A program made the translations under genes and the position numbers. Positions 53,612 through 62,465 of a stretch of 64,000 nucleotides of DNA are shown piece by piece. Below the pieces are notes generated by a model. That model ran no database searches. It was given only the letters and a program-made list of their open reading frames with translations, and was not told where the DNA came from. Every line of letters begins with the position of its first letter. Within the stretch, counting starts at the first letter, position 1. The DNA is taken from assembly GCA_012103455.1 (NCBI GenBank), contig WLWT01000001.1:496001-560000 (forward strand). The letters are read 5' to 3'. This DNA comes from Gammaproteobacteria bacterium. Lineage in GTDB: Bacteria; Pseudomonadota; Gammaproteobacteria; HK1.

Positions 53612-54358
53612 TCAACCCATCAAGCCACTCCACAGCAACTTGAGCGCAAATAAGGTCAATACGGTTCGAAACGCCTTGGCAAACAATTTTTCCGGTAATT
53701 TATCCAGCCCCCGTCCCCCTACCAGGGTGCCGGCAAACCCGGATGCGGTCATCGCAATGATGAACGGGAGCCACTCTAGGTAAGCAAAACCGATGACGCC
53801 GAAGGCAACAGCCTTCAGCAAATAATGCATGCAGACACAGGCCCCTTGGGTCGCCACCACGGTATGACGATCGAATCTGCCAGCGGACAAGCATGCCCCG
53901 AACAGCGGCCCCACGGCGCCCACAAACATACCCAAGAAATTGACCGCCACGCCGGCACCCAGAAAACCTCGCTCGGATATCGCCAAGGGTTTTACCTGCG
54001 GCGCCCAGACTAGAACCACGATGAAAACGGCCAAGAACACCTGCAATACGCCGGTGGGCAAAGCGATGAACACATTGGCTGCGAGCACCGTTCCCACTAA
54101 ACCGCCGAGTAAAAAATACCCCAATATCCGCCTGTGTACATGCCTGCGCATGACCATAGCGCGCCCGCCATTGGAGGCTAGCTGTACGATACCGTGGAGC
54201 GGGATCAATACCGCCGGCGGAAACACCGCCGCCATCACCGCCAGCATGCCGGTGCCGCCACCAACACCCACAACCGCGGTCAAGGCGGACATAAAGAAAC
54301 TAACAATGACCAGCGCTATGGCAATGGGCCAGGAGAGAAGCTCGGGCAGTAGATCCAC
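53612..54358 (-). CDS. TauE/SafE-family sulfite/anion exporter
   Basis: 248 residues, about seven or eight membrane helices. The paired family motif shows as FMSALTAVVGVGGGTGML near the N-terminus and FLGMFVGAVGPLFGACLSAG in the second half. It exports sulfite or organosulfonates, or imports similar anions. It stands alone on the minus strand, with a MITE copy just upstream at 54394. Confidence 0.87.
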   Translation of the reverse strand: MDLLPELLSWPIAIALVIVSFFMSALTAVVGVGGGTGMLAVMAAVFPPAVLIPLHGIVQLASNGGRAMVMRRHVHRRILGYFLLGGLVGTVLAANVFIALPTGVLQVFLAVFIVVLVWAPQVKPLAISERGFLGAGVAVNFLGMFVGAVGPLFGACLSAGRFDRHTVVATQGACVCMHYLLKAVAFGVIGFAYLEWLPFIIAMTASGFAGTLVGGRGLDKLPEKLFAKAFRTVLTLFALKLLWSGLMG

Positions 54359-54393
54359 GGGTACGCTCTGATCCGTCGATGAATATGGGCCTT

Positions 54394-54538
54394 AGGGCAC
54401 CTGCTAAAAATAGTCATTGTTTCGTGAGTGCAAGGAAGCACCGCGCGCACAACCGCAGTGTATAGGTGATATCTGAGGATTCGAGCACGGCGCTGACGCC
54501 GCAATCGCGGAAAAAGTGCATTTTTAGCGGGTGCCCCT
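54394..54538. mobile_element. MITE copy 4 (about 145 bp)
   Basis: Same family and orientation as the 13276 copy: AGGGCACCTGCTAAAAATAG at the left, TTTTTAGCGGGTGCCCCT at the right, with an interior almost identical to copy 1. It lies 35 bp upstream of the TauE start and ahead of the MFS gene, so it may carry or disrupt promoters of either. Confidence 0.87.
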
Positions 54539-54633
54539 TAGATTAGTACGCACGCCAACTGGCAAGTGGGCACACGCTTAAGTCACGAACTCTGGCAGTT
54601 GCGCTACCATGGGTCTATCGACTTCAGCGGGGG

Positions 54634-56016
54634 GTGGCTGTGAACGCTAGCCTCAAAGGCCGGCTCGGTTGGGCTATGTATGACTGGGCCGCCCAGCCAT
54701 TGTTCACCATTATCGTGACTTTTATCTTCGGCCCGTACTTCGTCAATCAGGTAGTGGGCAGCGGCGGTAACGGGCAGGCGCTGTGGGCCAATACGCAAGC
54801 TTACGCCGGCTTTTTGCTGGCCCTGACCGCTCCGTTCCTCGGCGCCTATGCGGACGAGTCGAACAGCCGCAAACCCTGGGTGGTGGGCGCCAGTATCTTG
54901 TGTGCCGCCGCCTGCGCGCTGCTTTGGTTCGCCACACCTGGTGCGCACGATGCCCGCCTCGTCCTCATCATCGTTGCCGTGATCATCAGCATTTGGGGTG
55001 CTGAAGCGGCCATCATTTTCAATAACGCGATGCTGCCGTCGCTCACCACCGCCGGGCGCATCGGCCGGTTATCCGGGCTCGGTTGGGCACTCGGTTACGC
55101 CGGCGCCCTCCTCGCCCTACCGGTGATGCTGTGGGTCACGGGGCAATTACCCGGTGTGCCTGGACCGGCATTCGAAGGCGAGTGGGCGGCTGAGCGGTTA
55201 ACAGGACCATTCGTGGCGATTTGGCTCATCGTGTTCATGGTGCCGTTTATGCTGTGGACGCCGGACGCGCGAACCAGTACGAGTCGCCAGAGCCGATGGA
55301 AAGCGGTACGCCGTAGCCTTTACAGTACCTTGGCCGCGGTCAAAGAGCTGCCGTCGCAGCCCAATTTGTTGCGCTACTTGTTGGCGCGTATGGCTTATTA
55401 CGACGGCCTCAACGCCATCTTCGCTTTCGGCGGCGTCTATGCGGCGGCGCAGTTCGATTGGGGCACCACCGAATTGGGCTTATTCGGCATCATCATCTTA
55501 TTGTTCGGCGTACCGGGCTGCTTGTTGGGCGGCATACTCGATGATCGCATCGGCGCCAAGCGGTCCTTGTACCTATCCGTGGGCGGGCTGTTCGTGACCA
55601 TGACCGCCATCTTATCGATCGGCGATGAAAAAATACTGTTCATCGTGCCAGCCGAGTTCCCGACCCGGGAAACGGGACTTTTCGCCACCGCCCCGGAATG
55701 GTTGATGGTGGGTCTAGCGGCCTTGCTAGGGGCGTTTGCCGGCCCTTCTCAGTCCGCCAGTAGAACACTCATCGCGCGCCTGGCGCCGCCCGAAGACATC
55801 GGCAAGTATTTCGGCCTGTTCGCATTGTCCGGCAAAGCGACCAGCTTTCTGGCGCCACTCATGATCGGGTTATTGCTCACCCGCGTGGACGAGCGGTTCG
55901 CTTACAGCGTCATTTTGCTGTTCCTGGCGGTGGGACTGATTTTGTTGGCAGGGGTGAGAGAAACACGGCGCAGCGACGCACGAGATCCCCACTTGTTGAC
56001 GCCGCCCCCTGCTTAG
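54634..56016 (+). CDS. MFS transporter, UMF1/Atg22-like
   Basis: 460 residues, 12 membrane helices. The UMF1 pattern is clear: [19 protein letters not shown] at the N-terminus, [33 protein letters not shown], and [16 protein letters not shown] in the second half. GTG 54634 or GTG 54640 is the start. Substrate unknown; family members move amino acids or peptides. Confidence 0.88.
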   Translation: MAVNASLKGRLGWAMYDWAAQPLFTIIVTFIFGPYFVNQVVGSGGNGQALWANTQAYAGFLLALTAPFLGAYADESNSRKPWVVGASILCAAACALLWFATPGAHDARLVLIIVAVIISIWGAEAAIIFNNAMLPSLTTAGRIGRLSGLGWALGYAGALLALPVMLWVTGQLPGVPGPAFEGEWAAERLTGPFVAIWLIVFMVPFMLWTPDARTSTSRQSRWKAVRRSLYSTLAAVKELPSQPNLLRYLLARMAYYDGLNAIFAFGGVYAAAQFDWGTTELGLFGIIILLFGVPGCLLGGILDDRIGAKRSLYLSVGGLFVTMTAILSIGDEKILFIVPAEFPTRETGLFATAPEWLMVGLAALLGAFAGPSQSASRTLIARLAPPEDIGKYFGLFALSGKATSFLAPLMIGLLLTRVDERFAYSVILLFLAVGLILLAGVRETRRSDARDPHLLTPPPA

Positions 56017-56051
56017 CCGCTCCCTGCGTAGCCACCACTTGCCAACCGCCC

Positions 56052-56504
56052 ATGACAGACCCTCTCACCCAACTCGGCCAACCCGTCAAAGCGCCTGCCA
56101 ACCCGCAAGCGGCGGTCCTTGAACGGGTGGCGAACCCGCACCCTGACACCGGCTACTTGGTGCGCTTCGTGCAGCCGGAATTCACCTCGCTGTGCCCGGT
56201 GACGGGCCAGCCCGATTTCGCCCATCTGGTGATCGATTATGTGCCGCAGGCGTGGCTAGTGGAATCCAAGTCACTCAAGCTGTATCTGGGCAGTTTTCGC
56301 AACCATGCATCGTTCCACGAAGATTGCACCGTGAGCATCGGTAAACGCCTGGTTGATACCCTCGCGCCCCTATGGCTGCGCATCGGCGGCTATTGGTATC
56401 CGCGCGGCGGCATGCCCATCGACGTATTTTGGCAAACGGGCGAGCCGCCGGCTGGCCTGTGGTTGCCCGAGCAAGGCGTGGCTGGCTATAGGGGCCGTGG
56501 ATGA
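56052..56504 (+). CDS. queF: PreQ0 reductase (7-cyano-7-deazaguanine reductase), QueF type I
   Basis: 150 residues, the short unimodular form. The catalytic Cys lies in [13 protein letters not shown] and the substrate/NADPH motif [15 protein letters not shown] follows, with FHE behind it. It reduces the nitrile of preQ0 to preQ1 for queuosine in tRNA. It stands 36 bp after the MFS gene on the same strand; that transporter is not a known queuosine transporter. Confidence 0.92.
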   Translation: MTDPLTQLGQPVKAPANPQAAVLERVANPHPDTGYLVRFVQPEFTSLCPVTGQPDFAHLVIDYVPQAWLVESKSLKLYLGSFRNHASFHEDCTVSIGKRLVDTLAPLWLRIGGYWYPRGGMPIDVFWQTGEPPAGLWLPEQGVAGYRGRG

Positions 56505-56555
56505 ATCGAGCACTCATGCGCTCGACTTGACGGGGGGTTGCCTCTTTCGTTGCAG

Positions 56556-56996
56556 TCATCCTGCCCCTATGGCATCGGATAGTTTGCCGATGCATGCATG
56601 CCAACCCGCTTTATGCTGGTCACGCATGCCGGTGCCGGGGAAGCGGGCATGGGTCAGGCGCAGCAGCGTGGTCGCGCTATCGAGTGCACTGAGATCGATG
56701 GTCACTAAGGTTTCGTGCTCCGAATCTTCCCACTGCCAGGTGTGTACGAGGCGTTGCCCCGGTACCACCTCGTGATAAACGCCGTTGGTGATGTGGCTAT
56801 TGCCGGTGTCCGGATCGCGCATGGCGATACGCAATGTACCGCCCACACGTACCTCAGCGATGACTTCTTCAGCCACCATATTGCCGGGCGCCAGCCAACG
56901 GCCTAGTTTTTGCGGATCGGTTATGGCCTCGTATACGGCGCTCACCGGCGCGCTCAAGCGGCGCTCCAGCGTAAGCGCTTCACCAACTTCAGCCAT
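56556..56996 (-). CDS. SRPBCC (AHSA1-like) domain protein
   Basis: 146 residues of the Aha1/START fold: LTLERRLSAPVSAVYEAITDPQKLGRWLAPG at the N-terminus (split around AVYEAIT), VRVGGTLRIAM, NGVYHEVVPGQRLVHTWQWED. It binds a hydrophobic ligand. The start codon follows the ArsR stop without a gap (TAA/ATG adjacent on the minus strand), the usual ArsR-AHSA1 pair. Confidence 0.9.
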   Translation of the reverse strand: MAEVGEALTLERRLSAPVSAVYEAITDPQKLGRWLAPGNMVAEEVIAEVRVGGTLRIAMRDPDTGNSHITNGVYHEVVPGQRLVHTWQWEDSEHETLVTIDLSALDSATTLLRLTHARFPGTGMRDQHKAGWHACIGKLSDAIGAG

Positions 56997-57377
56997 TTAA
57001 CTCTCCTCTTGCGGGGACACGGACGCTTCTAGCAACCTCTCCAGCGCATTCAAACGCTCGTTCCAGAAATTCAGATGGAACGAAAGCCAGTCTTGGGCCA
57101 ACGCCAACGTGGTGGGGTTCAAACGCAAAAAATGTTGGCGGCCCGCAACGCGGCGCTGGACCAAGCCGGCCCCTTCCAGCACTCTTAGATGTTTTGAAAT
57201 GGCTGCCAGCGATATAGTGTGCGGCGCGGATAATGTGCTGACGCTGTGCTCCCCGCCGGCGGCGAGCGCCGCCACGATCTGACGGCGGGTGCCATCAGCC
57301 AAGGCGTGGAACACCTTGTCGTAGTGTTTGTTTTCAACCATGCGGTTGATTATTGTCATGCGGTGACAGTTATTCAA
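56997..57377 (-). CDS. ArsR-family transcriptional regulator
   Basis: 126 residues (113 if ATG 57341, MVENKHYDKVFHALAD, is used). The winged helix shows ALADGTRRQIVAALAAGGEHSV, SLAAISKHLRVLEGAGLV and the wing RVAGRQHFLRLNP. There are no metal-binding Cys, so it is the non-metal subgroup that partners with AHSA1 proteins. It likely controls its own operon. Confidence 0.9.
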   Translation of the reverse strand: MNNCHRMTIINRMVENKHYDKVFHALADGTRRQIVAALAAGGEHSVSTLSAPHTISLAAISKHLRVLEGAGLVQRRVAGRQHFLRLNPTTLALAQDWLSFHLNFWNERLNALERLLEASVSPQEES

Positions 57378-57434
57378 CTACTCGGTTAACAAATGACCCC
57401 TAGTAAACACCCCCCTTACCAACATCGTGTGACT

Positions 57435-57863
57435 ATGAGTGCCGATACCATCTACAAGATCCTGACCGAGGAACAGTGGACCCAAGCGAGCGCCGAAGGT
57501 GTGTTGCATGGCGCCCCGGTCGATCTCGCAGACGGCTTCATCCACCTCTCAACGGCGGCGCAGGTGCGTGAGACAGCGGCCAAACACTTCGCTGGACAAC
57601 AACCGCTCAAGTTACTGAGCGTCAGTACTCAGTGCTTACCGGCAGCTGCGCTCAAGTGGGAGATCAGCCGGGGCGGTGCTCTATTTCCGCATCTATACGC
57701 GCCGCTGGCGATCGCATGGGTACACGCAGTAGACACCTTAGTGCTTGCAGGCGGAGCGCATGTGTTTGCGAACACAGTGCCTCACACTGTGCAGCGGCTG
57801 CTCAGCGCCGGAGAAACTCCCCTCATCCCAGCCGATCCGCGCCCGGCGCAACCCATAACCTAG
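57435..57863 (+). CDS. DUF952 family protein
   Basis: 142 residues from ATG 57435 (MSADTIYKILTEEQW). Family marks: DLADGFIHLSTAAQVRETAAKHF and LKWEISRGGALFPHLYAPL. The fold is ADP-ribosyltransferase-like (function unknown). A duplicated CCCATAACCTA lies around the stop. Confidence 0.87.
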   Translation: MSADTIYKILTEEQWTQASAEGVLHGAPVDLADGFIHLSTAAQVRETAAKHFAGQQPLKLLSVSTQCLPAAALKWEISRGGALFPHLYAPLAIAWVHAVDTLVLAGGAHVFANTVPHTVQRLLSAGETPLIPADPRPAQPIT

Positions 57864-57878
57864 CAACCCATAACCTAA

Positions 57879-58844
57879 ATGGGTGTACTGGTTCGAAACT
57901 ATACGGCCCGGCGGCGCGTATTGCGCTCAGCCGATCCGCAAGCGCTCACATCTGGCCGTGTATTGCTTCTTGCACGGCAAGCCTGGAGGCGCGGGCTCCG
58001 CGCAGTTTGGCATGACGTATGGATCTCCGGACAAATTCTGGGGCAGTCACGCAACCCCTACCACGAAGAACCCGAAGGTCCGCTGCCAGTGCACGTAGTC
58101 GGCGGTATCCATCAAGGGCTTATCGGTTTTTGGATGCTCGCCAGTTGGTTCAAGCACACGCAGCGCAATTGGCATGTGGTATGGCATGACGACGGTTCCA
58201 TGACGCCAGCGTGGGCCGGTGCGCTCGATATCTGCTTTCCCGGCATCGAGATCATCGGCCGGGCGGATGCCGATAAAGAGATGGCGCGGGTGCTCAGGGG
58301 CGCCCCCTTGTGCGCGGCGTACCGGGACGCGCTGCCCCTAGGACTCAAGGCCTTCGACGTCGCCCATTTCGCCAGGCATGAGCGGTTTATTCTTCTGGAC
58401 ACCGATCTGTTGTTTTACGCCCGGCCAGAGCAGGTGCTGAATTGGGTTGATAGCGGGGAGCACAGTTGTTGGTTCAATGAGGATGCGGTGGAGCCCGCGC
58501 CGATCAGCTATGCGGCAGTGCGTGAACGGATGGGCTTTGATCTGTGGCATCGGGTCAACAGCGGGCTTTGTTTGTTGACCAAGCAAGCCATCGATTTTGC
58601 CAGCTTCGAGCGGTGGATGGCCGATCCGGACATGCGTGCGTCCAAGCCGTGGCGTGTGGAGCAAACCTTGCTCGCTTTGGCCGCCTCGCGCTTCAACAAG
58701 GGCGGGATGCTCTGTGCCGAATACGAGATCACTTTGTCGGGCGCACGGCGCACCGATGCGGCGGTACGCCACTATGTAGGCATCGTCAGGGACTTATTTT
58801 TCTCCGAAGGTGTAGCGCAGTTACGCGGCGTCCTGTGCCATTAG
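57879..58844 (+). CDS. Putative glycosyltransferase (GT8-like)
   Basis: 321 residues. No firm family. A GT-A-like core is suggested by HVVWHDDGSMTPAWAGAL, FDVAHFARHERFILLDTDLLFYARPEQVL (DTD motif) and WRVEQTLLALAASRF. The layout (report current position, DxD, then a C-terminal Trp/Arg block) is like glycogenin-type or capsule transferases. It starts 15 bp after the DUF952 gene. Confidence 0.6.
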   Translation: MGVLVRNYTARRRVLRSADPQALTSGRVLLLARQAWRRGLRAVWHDVWISGQILGQSRNPYHEEPEGPLPVHVVGGIHQGLIGFWMLASWFKHTQRNWHVVWHDDGSMTPAWAGALDICFPGIEIIGRADADKEMARVLRGAPLCAAYRDALPLGLKAFDVAHFARHERFILLDTDLLFYARPEQVLNWVDSGEHSCWFNEDAVEPAPISYAAVRERMGFDLWHRVNSGLCLLTKQAIDFASFERWMADPDMRASKPWRVEQTLLALAASRFNKGGMLCAEYEITLSGARRTDAAVRHYVGIVRDLFFSEGVAQLRGVLCH

Positions 58845-58853
58845 TTTCTACAG

Positions 58854-59795
58854 TTAACCGAATGCGCGCCGTAGGGCTTGCACCGCTGCCTGCTGAGCAA
58901 CACCGGCCGCATCGACGATGGGCGTCATGGTAAAAAAGCCGTGGATCATGCCCGCATATTCTTGATGCTCAACCGCATTGCCCGCTGCTTTGAGCGCCTC
59001 GGCGTAAGCGACGCCTTCGTCGTGCAGCACATCGTACTGCGCGGTCATCACCAGAGCCGGTGGCAAATTCGCATGGGATGCGGCCTTGAGTGGCGATGCC
59101 ATCCAATGATCAGCCTCTTCGGGGTTGTTCAGATAATGGCGTTGAAACCACAGCATGGTCTGCGCTTCCAGCACACCATAGCCGGTGGCATAGCGCGCAT
59201 AGCTAGGAGAGCTACAGTTGTAGTCGGCGACTGGATAGACCAACACTTGCAAAACAAGCTTCGGACCGCCCTGATCGCGGGCCATCAGCGAGACTACAGC
59301 GGCCAGGTTGCCGCCGGCGCTGTCGCCCGCGACGGCAATCTTAGCCGGATCGATAGCCAGTTTTTCGGCATTTTCCGCACACCATCGGGTGACCGCGTAG
59401 GCATCTTGCACGGCGGCGGGGAACTTGTGCTCAGGCCCCTTGCGGTAGTCCACCGACACCACCACGCACTGCGCGCCGGCGCAGAGGTTGCGCCCGACCG
59501 CATCGTGGGTGTCGGGATTGCCGATAACATGTCCGCCGCCGTGGAAATAAACCAGCAGGGGCAAGCCGGTCTCGCCATGCCCCGCTGGCTTATAGATATT
59601 GGTGCGCACGTCCCCATCCGCCCCAGGGAGCATACGCTTCTCGAAAGAGCCCACCTCGGCGGGTTCCGAAGGCCGGGCGTTCACCATCGCGATATATTGC
59701 TGGCGGGCAGCCTCAGCCGACAGTGACTGTACCGGGACAATGCCGAGTTCTTTCATGCGCCCGATGAGGGCTTGGATCTGTGGATGCAAACTCAC
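58854..59795 (-). CDS. Alpha/beta hydrolase, HSL-type esterase
   Basis: 313 residues. HSL signatures: oxyanion-hole YFHGGGHVIGNPDTHD, nucleophile elbow VAGDSAGGNLAAV, acid in ALVMTAQYDVLHDEGVAYAEAL and His in EYAGMIHGFFT. It hydrolyses short-chain esters in the cytoplasm. A MITE lies directly upstream of the start. Confidence 0.92.
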   Translation of the reverse strand: MSLHPQIQALIGRMKELGIVPVQSLSAEAARQQYIAMVNARPSEPAEVGSFEKRMLPGADGDVRTNIYKPAGHGETGLPLLVYFHGGGHVIGNPDTHDAVGRNLCAGAQCVVVSVDYRKGPEHKFPAAVQDAYAVTRWCAENAEKLAIDPAKIAVAGDSAGGNLAAVVSLMARDQGGPKLVLQVLVYPVADYNCSSPSYARYATGYGVLEAQTMLWFQRHYLNNPEEADHWMASPLKAASHANLPPALVMTAQYDVLHDEGVAYAEALKAAGNAVEHQEYAGMIHGFFTMTPIVDAAGVAQQAAVQALRRAFG

Positions 59796-59798
59796 TTG

Positions 59799-59942
59799 AG
59801 GACACCTCTAAAAATAGTCATTTTTTCGTGAGTGCAAGGAAGCACCGCGCGCACAACCGCAGTGTATAAGGTCATACATGAGGATTCGAGCACGGAGCTG
59901 ACGCCGCAATCGCGGAAAAAGTGCATTTTTAGAGGTGCTCTT
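59799..59942. mobile_element. MITE copy 5 (about 144 bp)
   Basis: Begins AGGACACCTCTAAAAATAG and ends TTTTTAGAGGTGCTCTT; interior nearly the same as the other copies (GTGAGTGCAAGGAAGCACCG, GACGCCGCAATCGCGG). It sits 4 bp upstream of the esterase start codon, so it must supply the esterase's ribosome-binding region or promoter. Confidence 0.87.
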
Positions 59943-60068
59943 GAGGGTCTCCTAGCGGTGCGGCTGGCGCTCCAGGCCGGGCACTGGCGGATACAGAGAT
60001 AAACAGCGATTATAATCCGCCCCTCCCTGGCCACACCTCTTGCAGGCGTCTTCAAACAAGACAATGAC

Positions 60069-60602
60069 GTGACTTATCAATCACCTCGACCACAGCAAAG
60101 CACCAAACGCATGGGTATGGGCATGGTCTTTGGCGCTTGGATCCTCGCCCTTGTGCTCGGCATCGCATTCTTCCAGGATTGGTTCGATGTCCAATACAAC
60201 CCCAATGAATCCGTTAAGCGGACCTCGGTAGCGGGCAGCAGCACCGCCATCGTGCTGCAAGCTAACCGCTATGGCCACTATGTGGCCAGCGGCACCATCA
60301 ACGGTTTACCGGTCGTGTTCTTGCTGGACACCGGGGCCACCAGCGTAGCGATCCCGCGGGAGGTAGCCGATTCCTTGGGCCTCAAGCGCGGCACACCGAT
60401 CGTCGTAGCGACTGCCAATGGGCGGGCTAAAGGTTATCTGACACGACTAGACCGAGTGGGACTAGGGGCCATTGAGCTGCGCAATGTGGAGGGGGTGATA
60501 GCACCGGGGATGGGCAGCAATGAGGTATTGCTCGGGATGAGCTTTTTAGAGCACTTGGATTGGCGCCGGGAGGACGGCAGATTAGTGTTGAGTGCACCGT
60601 AG
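60069..60602 (+). CDS. Membrane-anchored clan AA (retropepsin-like) aspartic protease
   Basis: 177 residues from GTG 60069. One N-terminal membrane helix (GMVFGAWILALVLGIAFFQ) and then a retropepsin fold with the active-site motif FLLDTGATSVAIP and a C-terminal LLGMSFLEHLDW. This is the TIGR02281 family, a periplasm-facing aspartic protease of unknown substrate. Confidence 0.9.
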   Translation: MTYQSPRPQQSTKRMGMGMVFGAWILALVLGIAFFQDWFDVQYNPNESVKRTSVAGSSTAIVLQANRYGHYVASGTINGLPVVFLLDTGATSVAIPREVADSLGLKRGTPIVVATANGRAKGYLTRLDRVGLGAIELRNVEGVIAPGMGSNEVLLGMSFLEHLDWRREDGRLVLSAP

Positions 60603-60660
60603 TCCTCCATGTCTACAGGCATTTTAAAACACCCAGCTCCAGAAAATATGACGCAATCGG

Positions 60661-61461
60661 ATGGCCGGATTATTCAGCACCTACCTCAAGGCCGGCTGCC
60701 TTGTTCTTGCGGTGATCGTAGGTGTACTCATCGTCATCACGGCAAACGACATTGCCGACAGTCATAAGCAACTTGCCGCCATCCTCAGCCTTGAGGAGCG
60801 CAGTTCAGCGGCGATCGACCGCGTCGCCGAAACACTCAGCCTCGGACTCTATGAAGGCGGGCAAGCGGATCGGTTGCGGGTCTCGGCCAAAAGCCAACGC
60901 ATACACATCCAATGGCAGCGTACCAGCGCTCTTTCACTGCTACTCGCCATCCTGTTGTCGATCACATTGGTTCTGAGCGGCAGTACAAACCTGGAACGGC
61001 AACTATTGAAAGTGGCCGCCATCTGCCTCGGTGTAGGGATTTTTGCGCCCATGCTGTCTATCGTGGCGCAGCGGGACGTACCTCTTTTAGGACAGGTAGT
61101 CCTCGCTTACGAATCCAAAGGCGTGGCCGCCACGGTAGCGGCGCTCTATCAACGCGGTCATTTGATAATCGCGCTCATATTGGGGTTGTTCAGCATCGTC
61201 ATCCCCATCACCAAGCTGCTGCTGACGGCCGTGGCCATGGGCCCTTCCCGCCTCGCTAAGCCGGCCCGCCATGCCATCCATTTAATAGGCAAATGGTCGA
61301 TGACCGATGTATTCGTGGTGGCGGTGTTGCTCGCTTTTCTCGCCGGTGGCGCCAGCGGCAACACCGACGCGTGGGTAGGCCATGGGCTATGGTTCTTTGC
61401 CGCCTATGCATTGCTCTCTTTCATCGCCGCGCAACGCATCGAGCGTCAGTGGGGACGATAA
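60661..61461 (+). CDS. Paraquat-inducible protein A family membrane protein
   Basis: 266 residues with about five membrane helices. PqiA-type blocks: LGVGIFAPMLSIVA, SIVIPITKLLLTAVAM and LIGKWSMTDVFVVAVLLAFL. The Cys-rich pairs of classical PqiA are lacking. PqiA proteins work with MCE-domain partners in lipid transport; no partner lies here. Confidence 0.85.
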   Translation: MAGLFSTYLKAGCLVLAVIVGVLIVITANDIADSHKQLAAILSLEERSSAAIDRVAETLSLGLYEGGQADRLRVSAKSQRIHIQWQRTSALSLLLAILLSITLVLSGSTNLERQLLKVAAICLGVGIFAPMLSIVAQRDVPLLGQVVLAYESKGVAATVAALYQRGHLIIALILGLFSIVIPITKLLLTAVAMGPSRLAKPARHAIHLIGKWSMTDVFVVAVLLAFLAGGASGNTDAWVGHGLWFFAAYALLSFIAAQRIERQWGR

Positions 61462-61472
61462 CGCTGGCCGCA

Positions 61473-62453
61473 TCAGTGCACCTGCGGCGCCGCTAGCAGC
61501 GCATTGCGATCAGCGGAGTTGACGTAAACGTCCACATGCTCGCCTTCGCGGATGACGGTCAACGGCACCTCGACGCCCGCCTCGCCCAAACCCCACACCA
61601 GCCGAAACATGGACGCCAATTCCCGCACCGGTTGTCCAGCCACCTCGGCGACAATATCGCCCACTTCGATGTCCGACTTCGATGCAGGCCCGCCGTCCAC
61701 CGTACTGGCCACCACCAAGCCAGCCTGATGTTCGACGGTGATCATACCGAGCCAGGGCCGCGGTGGTTTTTGTACCCGCCCGTACATCAGCAGATCGTCC
61801 AATATCGGCTTAATGAGATCGATAGGTACGACCATGTTGGCGTCATTGGTGTTGCCGCCTCTGCCCACATGTTGCACGAATAGCGAACCGATGCCGACCA
61901 GCTTGCCATGCCTATCGATGAGCCCCGTCCCGCCCCAGTTCTGGTGCGGCGGGGCGGTAAAGATGGCTTCGTCCAATAGGTATTCCCAATAACCGGCGAA
62001 TTCCCGCTTAGCGATGACTTTTTGCAGCACGCAGTCGGATCTGCCACCGTAGCCAGCCATGACCACCGGATCGCCCACCTGCAAGTCAGCGGAGCTGCCA
62101 ACTTCCACATGGGGGGCATCAAGACGCCCCAGCGCCTGCACCACACCAAAACCCGTTTCCTGATCATAGGCCACTACATGGGCTGGCAGCGTCTGTCCGG
62201 AAGCGGTCACTACAAAGACCGATTCCGCTTCCGTGATGAGATAACCGATGGTCACAATAAGACCGTCTTCGCGAAATACGACGCCGTGACCGCCACGCTC
62301 GGTACCCAATAGCGACGCGGTAAGCGCGTTGTCCGCAATACGCGAATGCACTGCCACTACGGCCCCCAGCGCCGAGGTGACCGCCACCTGATCGATAGCC
62401 TGACGACTGAGATCGGCCTGGCGGTTGGGATCGGTATCGTCAGTGTCGCTCAT
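61473..62453 (-). CDS. Trypsin-PDZ (S1C) protein lacking catalytic residues
   Basis: 326 residues. The trypsin fold of the DegP/HtrA group is followed by a PDZ domain (PWLGMITVEHQAGLVVAS, VGDIVAEVAGQPVRELASM). The catalytic His is replaced in LIVTIGYLITEAESV and the Ser region reads NWGGTGLIDRHGKLVGIGS with no Ser. It is therefore a pseudo-protease, probably a binding or scaffold protein. It has no signal peptide. Confidence 0.8.
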   Translation of the reverse strand: MSDTDDTDPNRQADLSRQAIDQVAVTSALGAVVAVHSRIADNALTASLLGTERGGHGVVFREDGLIVTIGYLITEAESVFVVTASGQTLPAHVVAYDQETGFGVVQALGRLDAPHVEVGSSADLQVGDPVVMAGYGGRSDCVLQKVIAKREFAGYWEYLLDEAIFTAPPHQNWGGTGLIDRHGKLVGIGSLFVQHVGRGGNTNDANMVVPIDLIKPILDDLLMYGRVQKPPRPWLGMITVEHQAGLVVASTVDGGPASKSDIEVGDIVAEVAGQPVRELASMFRLVWGLGEAGVEVPLTVIREGEHVDVYVNSADRNALLAAPQVH

Positions 62454-62465
62454 ATCTTTTCACTG

